DNA from: an uncultured Mycoplasmatota bacterium
Lineage (GTDB): Bacteria > Bacillota_I > Bacilli_A > RF39 > UBA660
DNA length: 7,229 nucleotides
Reading direction: 5' to 3'
Assembly (NCBI GenBank): GCA_946007485.1
Contig: CAMGAM010000051.1
Location: 1-7,229, forward strand
This document shows, one piece after another, positions 1 to 6,352 of the stretch. Position numbers and translations under genes: made by a program. Each line of letters opens with the position of its first letter. Positions within the stretch are counted from its first letter, which is position 1. The notes under the pieces were generated by a model. It did not search any database. It saw only the letters and a program-made list of their open reading frames with translations, and had not been told where the DNA came from.

Positions 1-4
1 AATA

Positions 5-700
5 ATGGAATTACTAAAATTAAATCATGTATCCAAACAATTTGGAGACAAATCTATTCTAAAAGACATTGATCTTACTATTTCAAGTGGAAAAATAATA
101 GGACTTTTAGGGAAAAATGGTACTGGTAAAACTACCTTGATTAAATTAATCAATGACTTACTAACTCCAACCACTGGAGAAATTCTTTTTCAAGGACAAA
201 AAATAGGGCTTGAAAGTAAGAAAAAAATTTCTTATCTTCCCGAAAGAACCTATCTTGATAAATCAATGACGATCGATGATACCTTAAGATTCTTCTCAGA
301 TTTTTATGACAATTTTAATGAAAATAAAGCTAGAAAACTATTAAAAGATTTAAATTTGGATTGTCTTCAAAAATTATCAAAAATGTCCAAAGGAATGCAA
401 GAAAAAGTTCAATTGGTACTAGTAATGTCGAGAGAAGCCGATTTATATATCTTAGACGAACCCCTAGGAGGAGTCGATCCCGCTACTAGAGATTATATTC
501 TAGATACCATTCTTTCAAATTTTAAAGAAGGTTCATCAGTTATTATTTCTACCCACTTAATATCAGATATTGAAAGAATTCTTGATGAAGTAATCTTTAT
601 TGATTCAGGCAAAATAATTTTAAAATCAGATACTGATACATTAAGAGAAAAAGAAAAAACATCAATTGATGAAATCTTTAGGAGGAAATTCAAATGCTAA
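5..700 (+). CDS. ABC transporter ATP-binding protein (ABC-2/exporter type)
   Basis: This is a 231-residue single nucleotide-binding domain that would hydrolyse ATP at the inner face of the membrane to drive the permease encoded next. Visible motifs are Walker A at residues 36-43 (GKNGTGKT), a YLPE segment at 77-80 where the Q-loop normally lies (common in the NatA/BcrA/YtrB-like group), the ABC signature as SKGMQ at 128-132 rather than LSGGQ, Walker B LYILDEP at 147-153 with catalytic E152, the D-loop GGVDP at 155-159, and the switch histidine H183 in STHL. The length fits a lone ATPase with no extra domain. The start at position 5 is natural for the family, but its ribosome-binding site lies outside the window. 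The last 7 nt overlap the permease gene, so the two are translationally coupled. The substrate cannot be read from the sequence. In many Firmicutes such pairs follow a GntR regulator, which could lie just upstream of the window (inference). Confidence 0.95.
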   Translation: MELLKLNHVSKQFGDKSILKDIDLTISSGKIIGLLGKNGTGKTTLIKLINDLLTPTTGEILFQGQKIGLESKKKISYLPERTYLDKSMTIDDTLRFFSDFYDNFNENKARKLLKDLNLDCLQKLSKMSKGMQEKVQLVLVMSREADLYILDEPLGGVDPATRDYILDTILSNFKEGSSVIISTHLISDIERILDEVIFIDSGKIILKSDTDTLREKEKTSIDEIFRRKFKC

Positions 701-1485
701 AAAAATTATTAAAATATGATTTGCAAAGAATATATAAATTTCTAATCACTTTCTATATCTTATCAATATTTTTTAGTATTACCACTAGAATATTTTTTAG
801 TATTGATAATTCAACTATTATGTATATCATTGGTAAAATATCAAGTGGTCTAACAATTGTTATCTTTATTAGTACTATTGTTTTTAACATTATGAAATTA
901 TGGTCTAACTTTATCAATAATCTCTATAAAGATGAAGCATATTTAACTCATACCATTCCAGTTAAGAAAAAACACCTATATCTATCAAAATTATTAACAT
1001 CTATTATTACCATCATAACTAGTATAATCGTCATTGCCGTATCTTTAGGTATTGCTTACTATTCAAAAGAAAATATAGAACTAATTAAATTACAATTGAC
1101 AATGACATCTACAATTAATAATAGCAATATCATTAGCTTATTATTAATAGTATTCTTAGTATTTACCTTAGAAATAATATTTTTAATTGAATCAGGATAT
1201 AATGGCATAATTTTAGGACACAAAAAAAATAACAATAAAATAATTTTATCAGTTATTTATAGCTTTCTTTCATATATGGCATGTCAAATAATTACTTTGT
1301 TAATAATATTTATCATCTCATTATTTAATCAAGATCTCATGAATTTATTCACAAGTAATATTATTCCTAGTATTAGTACTATAAAATCAATAATGTATCT
1401 AGCTATTACTATTTATTTATTGTATATTATGCTTTATTATTTAATAAATGTTAAATTATTAAATCAAGGAGTAAATATAGATTAA
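694..1485 (+). CDS. ABC transporter permease, ABC-2 type, partner of the preceding ATPase
   Basis: This 263-residue, very hydrophobic protein has about six predicted membrane spans, near residues 16-36, 43-67, 101-123, 146-167, 182-212 and 230-252. That is a normal half-transporter layout for the ABC-2 superfamily. The hydrophilic stretch at 78-90 (YKDEAYLTHTIPV) resembles the conserved cytoplasmic coupling segment of small Firmicutes permeases of this kind, which often reads GYLTFTLPV. The start at 694 is supported by AGGAGG at 680-685 with an 8-nt spacer, lying inside the end of the ATPase gene. The 7-nt overlap and shared direction make this one operon and one transporter. There is no clear intrinsic terminator in the 116 nt after the stop. 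Substrate is unknown; export of a peptide, antibiotic or lipid-like compound is the family norm, but nothing here decides it. Confidence 0.88.
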   Translation: MLKKLLKYDLQRIYKFLITFYILSIFFSITTRIFFSIDNSTIMYIIGKISSGLTIVIFISTIVFNIMKLWSNFINNLYKDEAYLTHTIPVKKKHLYLSKLLTSIITIITSIIVIAVSLGIAYYSKENIELIKLQLTMTSTINNSNIISLLLIVFLVFTLEIIFLIESGYNGIILGHKKNNNKIILSVIYSFLSYMACQIITLLIIFIISLFNQDLMNLFTSNIIPSISTIKSIMYLAITIYLLYIMLYYLINVKLLNQGVNID

Positions 1486-1574
1486 AGAATATCCAGTTAA
1501 GAATAAGTAATTTATAGCAATAAATAAAATTACCGTCTAATAATAAAATTTATATCAACGAACTATAAAAATAA

Positions 1575-1583
1575 TGATATAAT
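1575..1583 (+). promoter_or_regulatory. Extended -10 promoter (TGATATAAT) for the YgjV-family gene
   Basis: TG at 1575-1576, one base, then a perfect TATAAT at 1578-1583 make an extended -10. The best -35 at 17-nt spacing (1555-1560, TCAACG) matches consensus only 3/6, which an extended -10 can tolerate. The start point would fall near 1590, inside the strong Shine-Dalgarno AAAGGAGGG at 1587-1595, so the 5' leader would be only about 12 nt. The same 9-mer occurs at two other gene starts in this window. Confidence 0.6.
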
Positions 1584-1601
1584 TATAAAGGAGGGTAATC
1601 T

Positions 1602-2126
1602 ATGGATTTAAATTTTTATCTAGCTCAAATTACTGCTATCTTAGCATGGATATTTTTAATTATTAGTTATTGGAAAAATAAAGATAATAAACTTTTAGTA
1701 CTTCAAGTTATTTCATGTATCTTCTTTATTTTAAATTACATTCTTTTAAAAGCTTATACTGGTTTATTTGTAATTATTTTTGAAATTATTAGAGATAGTC
1801 TCTATATTAAGTTAGAAGACGATAAAAAAACATTTATCTATAGTTTACCAATTTATGCCCTGATAGGTTTATTTAGTTATGATGGCTTTTGGTCATTATT
1901 TTCTATTTTTGCCTCTCTAAATGACGGTTACGCTCTAATCTATAAAGGTAAAAAAGTTGTCTTCTTAGGAATAATTACCTATGTTCTATGGCTAATTTAT
2001 GATTTATATTATGTAAGTTATGCCAATGTCCTCGCTGAAGCTGTTGTTATTATATCAAATATAACTATTCTTATTCTTGGTAAAAAGACCTTTGAAGGAA
2101 AAAGAACTTCTATCAGAAGAAAATAG
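1602..2126 (+). CDS. YgjV family inner membrane protein
   Basis: This 174-residue integral membrane protein has about seven short hydrophobic spans, near residues 5-22, 31-49, 51-66, 77-92, 95-112, 117-137 and 141-160, with a basic tail (KGKKxxF.. region and a final RRK) likely cytoplasmic. The overall pattern matches the bacterial YgjV inner-membrane family: an N-terminal AWIFLIISYW helix, an RD after the third span, then a FWSLFSIFASLNDGYALIYKGKK-like region at 96-118. The family's biochemical role is not established, so none is assigned. The start at 1602 is firm, with AAAGGAGGG at 1587-1595 and a 6-nt spacer. The gene is first in a probable three-gene unit with the CinA-like and YbaK-like genes. 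There is no obvious functional link to those soluble enzymes. Confidence 0.85.
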   Translation: MDLNFYLAQITAILAWIFLIISYWKNKDNKLLVLQVISCIFFILNYILLKAYTGLFVIIFEIIRDSLYIKLEDDKKTFIYSLPIYALIGLFSYDGFWSLFSIFASLNDGYALIYKGKKVVFLGIITYVLWLIYDLYYVSYANVLAEAVVIISNITILILGKKTFEGKRTSIRRK

Positions 2127-2178
2127 TTTAAAAATATAGAAAGGAAAAATCATCTAAGAGATTAATAATTTCTTAAGA

Positions 2179-2661
2179 ATGATTACACTAAAAAATATGA
2201 AAGAAATCATTGAAAAATTAATTAACAATCATCAAACTATTTCTACTATGGAATCATGTACTGGCGGTTCTCTAGCAAATTCTATTACTAATATTGAAGG
2301 TTCAAGTGAAGTATTTAACTTCTCAGCCATTACTTATTCAAATGATTTTAAAGTAAAAATGGGGGTATCTAAAGATATTATTGATACATATTCAGTCTAC
2401 AGTTTTGAAGTCGCCAATGAGATGAGTAAAAATATTTCTAAATTTACCAATTCTGATTATGGTGTAGGTATTACCGGTAAACTAAATAGACTAGATATTA
2501 ATAATCCATATGGTCAAGATGATCTTGTTTATATAAGTATTTATGATAAATCAAAAGATATTACTTACAATGATAATGTTAAATGCACTCAAGATAATCG
2601 AATAGCAAATAAAGAATTGGTTATCAACAAAGTTGTTGAAATGTTAAAAGAAATAATATAA
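2179..2661 (+). CDS. Stand-alone CinA C-terminal / PncC-like domain protein (divergent)
   Basis: This 160-residue protein matches the CinA C-terminal domain, whose characterised members (PncC) deamidate nicotinamide mononucleotide to nicotinate mononucleotide in NAD recycling. Visible motifs are ESCTGG at 25-30 (S26 is the expected nucleophile), GSS at 41-43, YSNDFK at 53-58 (Y53 and K58 are the expected catalytic partners) and VYSFEVANEM at 73-82. The family's glycine-rich loop (GxxGPGGG) is missing; residues 97-106 read GITGKLNRLD, followed by NNPYGQDD. The core catalytic residues are therefore present, but the substrate loop differs and the exact reaction is uncertain. No N-terminal molybdopterin-like CinA domain is present, as in E. 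coli PncC. No good ribosome-binding site precedes the ATG at 2179 or the alternative at 2197 (M7). An 8-bp imperfect hairpin (2156-2174) sits just upstream. Confidence 0.82.
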   Translation: MITLKNMKEIIEKLINNHQTISTMESCTGGSLANSITNIEGSSEVFNFSAITYSNDFKVKMGVSKDIIDTYSVYSFEVANEMSKNISKFTNSDYGVGITGKLNRLDINNPYGQDDLVYISIYDKSKDITYNDNVKCTQDNRIANKELVINKVVEMLKEII

Positions 2662-2683
2662 AATATTACTTGGAGGAAAAAAT

Positions 2684-3157
2684 ATGTCAGTACAAAGTGT
2701 TAAAGAACATCTAAAAAAATATGGCATGGATAATCGTATCATTACCGTATCTTGCTTAACAGCAACCGTCAAAGAAGCGGCTGAAAGTCTTGGCTGTGAA
2801 GAAAAAGAAATTGCCAAAACCTTGTCTTTTAAAGTTTCAGATAATCCAATTCTAATTGTCATGGCCGGAGTTGTTAAAATAGATAATGCTAAATATCGTG
2901 GCTACTTTCATGAGAAAGCTAAAATGCTTCAACCAGAAGAAGTAGATACCTTAATTGGTCATCCCATCGGAGGCGTATGCCCGTTTGGAGTAAGCGATAA
3001 TGTTAAAGTATACTTAGATGAATCTCTAAAAAGATTTGAATTTGTCTATCCCGCTTGTGGAAGCCCACATAATGCTATTAAAATAACGATTAAAGAATTA
3101 GAAGAAGTAACAAATTATCCAGAATGGATTGATGTTTGTAAATCAAAAGAAAATTAA
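2684..3157 (+). CDS. YbaK/EbsC family aminoacyl-tRNA deacylase (prolyl-tRNA editing-like)
   Basis: This 157-residue single-domain protein belongs to the YbaK/EbsC/ProX editing family. Such enzymes act in the cytoplasm in trans to hydrolyse mischarged tRNAs, typically Cys-tRNA(Pro) or Ala-tRNA(Pro). Supporting residues are K45 in the IAKTLSF motif (the essential lysine of the family), MAGVVKIDNAK at 60-70, the hallmark GHPIGGVCPFG at 92-102, and ACGSPHNAIKI at 124-134. Length is normal and there is no synthetase domain. The start at 2684 is firm: GGAGG at 2672-2676 with a 7-nt spacer, 22 nt after the CinA-like gene, so co-transcription is likely. It is the last gene before a terminator at 3159-3202. 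GC is about 34% against about 27% for the gene before it, by hand count. That may reflect strong protein conservation rather than transfer. Which amino acid it edits cannot be decided here. Confidence 0.9.
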   Translation: MSVQSVKEHLKKYGMDNRIITVSCLTATVKEAAESLGCEEKEIAKTLSFKVSDNPILIVMAGVVKIDNAKYRGYFHEKAKMLQPEEVDTLIGHPIGGVCPFGVSDNVKVYLDESLKRFEFVYPACGSPHNAIKITIKELEEVTNYPEWIDVCKSKEN

Positions 3158-3158
3158 T

Positions 3159-3202
3159 AAAATCACTATTAACTAATGATTATAAAAGTTAATAGTGATT
3201 TT
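3159..3202 (+). terminator. Intrinsic terminator after the YbaK-like gene
   Basis: A perfect 15-bp inverted repeat (3159-3173 with 3188-3202; core AATCACTATTAAC and its complement) encloses a 14-nt loop and begins 1 nt after the stop codon. The following U-tract is weak (TTTTCT), so termination efficiency is uncertain, but position and stem length support an operon end. It could also protect the mRNA 3' end. Confidence 0.75.
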
Positions 3203-3441
3203 CTAAATATTGTTTAATAAAATATCTATATTATTTTATAATTTAGCAGTATAATATAAATAATTACTCTACAATATAGTTGAGTTAAACATAAAGACTA
3301 TAAACAACATACATTAAAACTAATTAGTCTAAAAAAATATTTATAAATAATTATAATTATCGATCATCATATATCACAAAATATATAAATATTTTATATA
3401 TATAAGAATATACTAAATAGATAATTAAAAGTGAGGTCATT
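3203..3441 (+). other. Very AT-rich intergenic region upstream of the P-type ATPase
   Basis: These 239 nt have about 15% GC, well below the coding average, and contain no plausible ORF with a ribosome-binding site. A perfect TATAAT lies at 3250-3255, but no good -35 stands 16-18 nt before it and it lacks the TG extension; TTGAGT at 3280-3285 has no -10 at proper spacing. The ATPase promoter is presumably here but I cannot place it confidently. The only strong element is the Shine-Dalgarno GAGGT at 3433-3437. No riboswitch-like conserved fold was recognised. Confidence 0.5.
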
Positions 3442-5922
3442 ATGAAAAGAGAAGAACAATACACTGGATTAACTGATAGTGAAGTTAAAATATCAAGAGA
3501 AAAATATGGAACCAACGAACTTGAAAAGAAGAAAAAAGAAAGCCTTCTAAAAAAGGTACTTCATGTCTTTACTGAACCGATGTTTCTACTACTGATTATT
3601 ACTGCCAGCATCTATTTTATTTTAGGAGAAATTAGTGATGGTATAATAATGTTTTGCTTTGTCCTATTTATAAGTGGTATTGAATTTTTTCAAGAACAAA
3701 AAACTGATAAAGCTCTTGAAGTCCTTAATAATTTGTCATCTCTAAATGTCAAAGTAATAAGAAATGGTCAAATTATTTCTATTGACAGTAAAGATATTGT
3801 CGTTGATGACATCGTTATTTTAGAAGAAGGCGACAAAATATCTGCTGATGGCATCATTCTCGAATGTCAAGGGCTAGGTATTAATGAATCAGCCTTAACT
3901 GGTGAGTCAGATACTGTATATAAAAAGATTAAAGATAACAGTATCAACCACTTTAAACTAAATATGTGTTATGCTGGATGTGATGTCACTAGTGGTAGTG
4001 CTATCATTAAAATTACTGCCGTAGGTACTAATACAGAATATGGAAAAATTGGAAATGCTCTAAATTCTATTTCAAAAGAGAAAACCCCATTAGAAAAACA
4101 AATCAAAAAATTAGTAATTATTTGCACTATCATTAGTCTAACATTTTTTGCTCTTGTAATTATTTTAAATTTCATTGATAACTGGTCTTTACCATTAAAA
4201 GAAAGAATTATCCATTCCATCTTATCAGGAATTACTGTCGCCATGGCAACCATTCCTGAAGAAATTCCTGTAGTATTAACTGTCTTTCTAGCTATGGGAG
4301 CTTGGGAACTAGCAAAAAAAAATACTCTAACTAAAAATATGAAAGCCGTTGAAACTTTGGGTGCTGTTACCGTTTTATGTACTGACAAAACTGGCACTAT
4401 AACTCAAAATAAAATGACAGTCAAAGAAACTTATTCAAATGATCCTAATTTTTTTCTAATATCAGCTTTATCATGTCCAAAAGTTCCATATGATCCAATG
4501 GAAATAGCCATTCAATCATCTTGTTTTAATAATCAAATAACCAAAAAAATTTATAATAATAAACTAATTCACGAATATATTTTTAATACTGAAGATAAAA
4601 TGATGGGACAAATATGGGATATAAAAGATAAAAAAATATTATGTGCCAAAGGTGCATATGAAAGTATTCTTCCTCTATGTAGTCTTACTGATGATGAATA
4701 TGAATCTATAATGGAAAAAATAGATGAATATTCTAATCTCGGATACCGTGTATTAGCAGTTGCCAAACAAGATAATCTTCAAGATATTAAAGAAAAAATA
4801 ACTGATAATAAATTACAATTTGTAGGTTTAATTGCTCTAGTAGATCCACCAAGAAAAGGTGTCAAAGAATCAGTAAAATCTTGTTATGATGCAGGCATCA
4901 GATTAATTATGATTACTGGTGATAACGGAAAAACCGCCAAAAGTATTGCTAAACAAATTGGCTTAAAACACTATGACCATGTTATTACAGGTATAGAATT
5001 AGAAAATATGTCTGATGAAGAATTAAGAGAAAGAGTAAAAGATACTAATATTTTTGCTAGAGTATATCCAAATCATAAAATGAGAATTGTTAAAGCTCTT
5101 CAAGCCAATAATGAAGTTGTTGCTATGACAGGTGATGGAATTAATGATGCTCCAGCCCTAAAAAAAGCCGAAATTGGTATTGCTATGGGTCAAAGAGGAA
5201 CTAATGTTGCCAAAGAATCAGCCGATATGATTTTAATGGATGATAACTTTAACACCATTATTTCTGCCATTAAAAATGGTCGCACCATTTATAGTAATAT
5301 CAAAAAAGCTATTTCTTACGTTTTAGTTATTCATATTCCAATTGCTCTAGCATCCATCTTTGCTCCATTACTTAAATTACCTAATATTCTTTTACCAATT
5401 CATATTGTCCTCCTAGAATTAATTATTGATCCAACATCTTCGATTATCTTCCAAAGAATAAAACCAGATAAATCTGTTATGCATGAAAAACCAAGAAAAA
5501 TTGATGAATCATTAATGAACAAAAAAACTGTTATTAGATGTATTTTTCAAGGAATATTTATCTTCCTTGCCTTTATTGGAAGTTATAGTTATATATTAAA
5601 GAATACCAACGATAATAACTTAGCACTCACATTTTCATTCACTACTTTAGTTTTATCTAATATTTTTGTCGTCTATGTCTTAGAATCCAATGAACTTGCC
5701 ATCAAAAATTTAATTTCAAATCTAAAAGATAAAGTAATCTGCTTAATAAACTCTATAATTGTCTTAGTCTTAATTCTTATCATTTATATCCCCTTTTTAA
5801 ATAATATAGTAAATACCAGTCCATTAAAATTAACTGATTGGCTACTAGCAATCATAATATCTATAATTGCTACCTTTACCTTTGATATATTCAAAAAAAT
5901 AAACATCAGAAAGAAATTATGA
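3442..5922 (+). CDS. Cation-translocating P-type ATPase (P2-like, ion unresolved)
   Basis: This complete 826-residue membrane pump couples ATP hydrolysis to cation transport through an aspartyl-phosphate. Domains in order: an N-terminal cation-ATPase segment (about 1-40), M1-M2 (about 44-86), the actuator domain with TGES at 153-156, M3-M4 (about 222-288) with PEEIP at 272-276, phosphorylation motif DKTGT at 315-319 (D315), a short nucleotide-binding domain with FNTEDKMMG at 381-389 and KGAYE at 403-407, TGDN at 492-495, MTGDGINDAPALK at 562-574, then six C-terminal spans (about 621-816). The layout is P2-type with no heavy-metal-binding domain. The Ca2+-pump pattern PEGLP is PEEIP here. By alignment by eye, M5 has H631 where SERCA has an Asn ligand, and M6 reads ELIIDP (E659, D663). 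The ion therefore should not be called calcium without test. The start at 3442 has GAGGT 4 nt upstream. The TGA stop is shared with the next promoter. Confidence 0.93.
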   Translation: MKREEQYTGLTDSEVKISREKYGTNELEKKKKESLLKKVLHVFTEPMFLLLIITASIYFILGEISDGIIMFCFVLFISGIEFFQEQKTDKALEVLNNLSSLNVKVIRNGQIISIDSKDIVVDDIVILEEGDKISADGIILECQGLGINESALTGESDTVYKKIKDNSINHFKLNMCYAGCDVTSGSAIIKITAVGTNTEYGKIGNALNSISKEKTPLEKQIKKLVIICTIISLTFFALVIILNFIDNWSLPLKERIIHSILSGITVAMATIPEEIPVVLTVFLAMGAWELAKKNTLTKNMKAVETLGAVTVLCTDKTGTITQNKMTVKETYSNDPNFFLISALSCPKVPYDPMEIAIQSSCFNNQITKKIYNNKLIHEYIFNTEDKMMGQIWDIKDKKILCAKGAYESILPLCSLTDDEYESIMEKIDEYSNLGYRVLAVAKQDNLQDIKEKITDNKLQFVGLIALVDPPRKGVKESVKSCYDAGIRLIMITGDNGKTAKSIAKQIGLKHYDHVITGIELENMSDEELRERVKDTNIFARVYPNHKMRIVKALQANNEVVAMTGDGINDAPALKKAEIGIAMGQRGTNVAKESADMILMDDNFNTIISAIKNGRTIYSNIKKAISYVLVIHIPIALASIFAPLLKLPNILLPIHIVLLELIIDPTSSIIFQRIKPDKSVMHEKPRKIDESLMNKKTVIRCIFQGIFIFLAFIGSYSYILKNTNDNNLALTFSFTTLVLSNIFVVYVLESNELAIKNLISNLKDKVICLINSIIVLVLILIIYIPFLNNIVNTSPLKLTDWLLAIIISIIATFTFDIFKKINIRKKL

Positions 5923-5928
5923 TATAAT
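5900..5928 (+). promoter_or_regulatory. Extended -10 promoter overlapping the ATPase stop codon
   Basis: TGATATAAT at 5920-5928 is a perfect extended -10, and its first three bases are the ATPase TGA stop codon. A 4/6 -35 match (TAAACA, 5900-5905) lies 17 nt upstream, still inside the ATPase gene. The start point would be near 5935, giving a leader of about 10 nt before the ATG at 5945. The element could be accidental in such AT-rich DNA, but the same 9-mer precedes two other genes here. Confidence 0.5.
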
Positions 5929-5935
5929 GTACTTG

Positions 5936-5941
5936 GGTGAT
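5936..5941 (+). promoter_or_regulatory. Ribosome-binding site GGTGAT that sets the start at 5945
   Basis: GGTGAT matches the downstream part of the full Shine-Dalgarno complement (AGGAGGTGATC), which explains its close 3-nt spacing to the ATG at 5945. The in-frame ATG at 5927 has no such site and lies within the -10 hexamer of the likely promoter, so 5945 is preferred. Confidence 0.6.
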
Positions 5942-5944
5942 ATC

Positions 5945-6307
5945 ATGAAAAATATTAATAATGAAGATCTTGAAAAATTAATTAATCATTTCATTACTCA
6001 ACTAGAAGTTAGCCACATAAAATATAAAAATTGGCTTTCCTACTATGAATTTTTGAAAAAAACTCTCTATATAGAAGATGCCAATCCTAAAATTCTTCAT
6101 AAATTAACAGAATCACTATTATCAGCATGTGTTATTACAACTAATAGGACCGATAATCTAAAATATGTTAAAGATAAACTAGATTTATTAAGAGTATTAA
6201 AACTATTAGAGTCATCAATTAAAGGTAATCAACCAATAACTTCTGAAAAATTAAAGGAAATTTATGAAGAACCACCAGTAAATAGTAGTAAACATAGTAA
6301 AAAATAG
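5945..6307 (+). CDS. Hypothetical protein, small, soluble, alpha-helical
   Basis: I do not recognise this 120-residue protein. It has no membrane span, signal peptide or known catalytic motif. It is charged and looks largely alpha-helical: leucine/isoleucine-spaced segments at about residues 6-24 (NNEDLEKLINHFITQLE), 29-45, 50-70 and 77-96, ending in a polar basic tail NSSKHSKK that is probably disordered. An in-frame ATG at 5927 would add six residues, but the ribosome-binding site supports 5945. It lies 22 nt after the P-type ATPase stop, has its own candidate promoter embedded in the end of that gene, and is closed by a strong terminator at 6308-6335. It could therefore be made both alone and by read-through with the pump. 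A role tied to the pump is possible but only by proximity. Codon use is like that of its neighbours. Confidence 0.75.
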   Translation: MKNINNEDLEKLINHFITQLEVSHIKYKNWLSYYEFLKKTLYIEDANPKILHKLTESLLSACVITTNRTDNLKYVKDKLDLLRVLKLLESSIKGNQPITSEKLKEIYEEPPVNSSKHSKK

Positions 6308-6335
6308 AAAATTGCTAATCACATTAGCAATTTTT
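6308..6335 (+). terminator. Intrinsic terminator after the small hypothetical gene
   Basis: A perfect 12-bp stem (6308-6319 with 6323-6334; core TTGCTAAT/ATTAGCAA) has a 3-nt loop CAC and a T5 tract (6331-6335) that also pairs with the A's before the stem. It begins immediately after the TAG stop. The A/stem/T symmetry means it could also work in the opposite direction. It separates this unit from the promoter that starts 18 nt later. Confidence 0.9.
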
Positions 6336-6352
6336 AAGTTAAGTTGACCTTA

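Noticed and set aside
1507..1533. A 7-bp hairpin (GTAATTT/AAATTAC) after the ABC permease gene that might be a terminator.
   Set aside because: The stem is weak, internally interrupted and not followed by a T-tract (the next bases are CGTCTAATAA).
2049..2057. TGATATAAT on the - strand inside the YgjV-family gene as an antisense promoter.
   Set aside because: No -35, no downstream - strand gene; a single occurrence is expected by chance at this base composition.
2684..3157. Horizontal transfer of the YbaK-like gene, suggested by its GC of about 34% against about 27% in the preceding gene.
   Set aside because: The difference is modest and can come from the Gly/Ala/Pro-rich conserved motifs; the gene sits within an operon with matching signals and no mobile-element traces.
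3334..3395. A 12-bp perfect inverted repeat (3334-3345 with 3384-3395) and a 14-nt A/T palindrome at 3347-3360 in the gap before the ATPase.
   Set aside because: All A/T, in DNA with about 15% GC; several such matches are expected by chance in 239 nt, and the long loop makes a stable hairpin unlikely.
493..4766. Open frames on the - strand opposite the ABC ATPase, the YbaK-like gene and the P-type ATPase (for example 493-693, 2644-2862, 3969-4397, 4569-4766).
   Set aside because: They lie antisense to genes with clear family motifs, lack ribosome-binding sites and encode no recognisable domains; they are by-products of the + strand coding.
5927..5944. Upstream in-frame ATG at 5927 as the start of the small hypothetical protein.
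   Set aside because: It has no ribosome-binding site and lies within the TATAAT of the probable promoter, while 5945 is preceded by GGTGAT at suitable spacing.
5920..5980. UGA read as tryptophan (Mycoplasma code), which would extend the ATPase past 5922.
   Set aside because: All tryptophan codons I checked are TGG despite the extreme AT bias, and read-through would add only a dozen residues overlapping the next gene.
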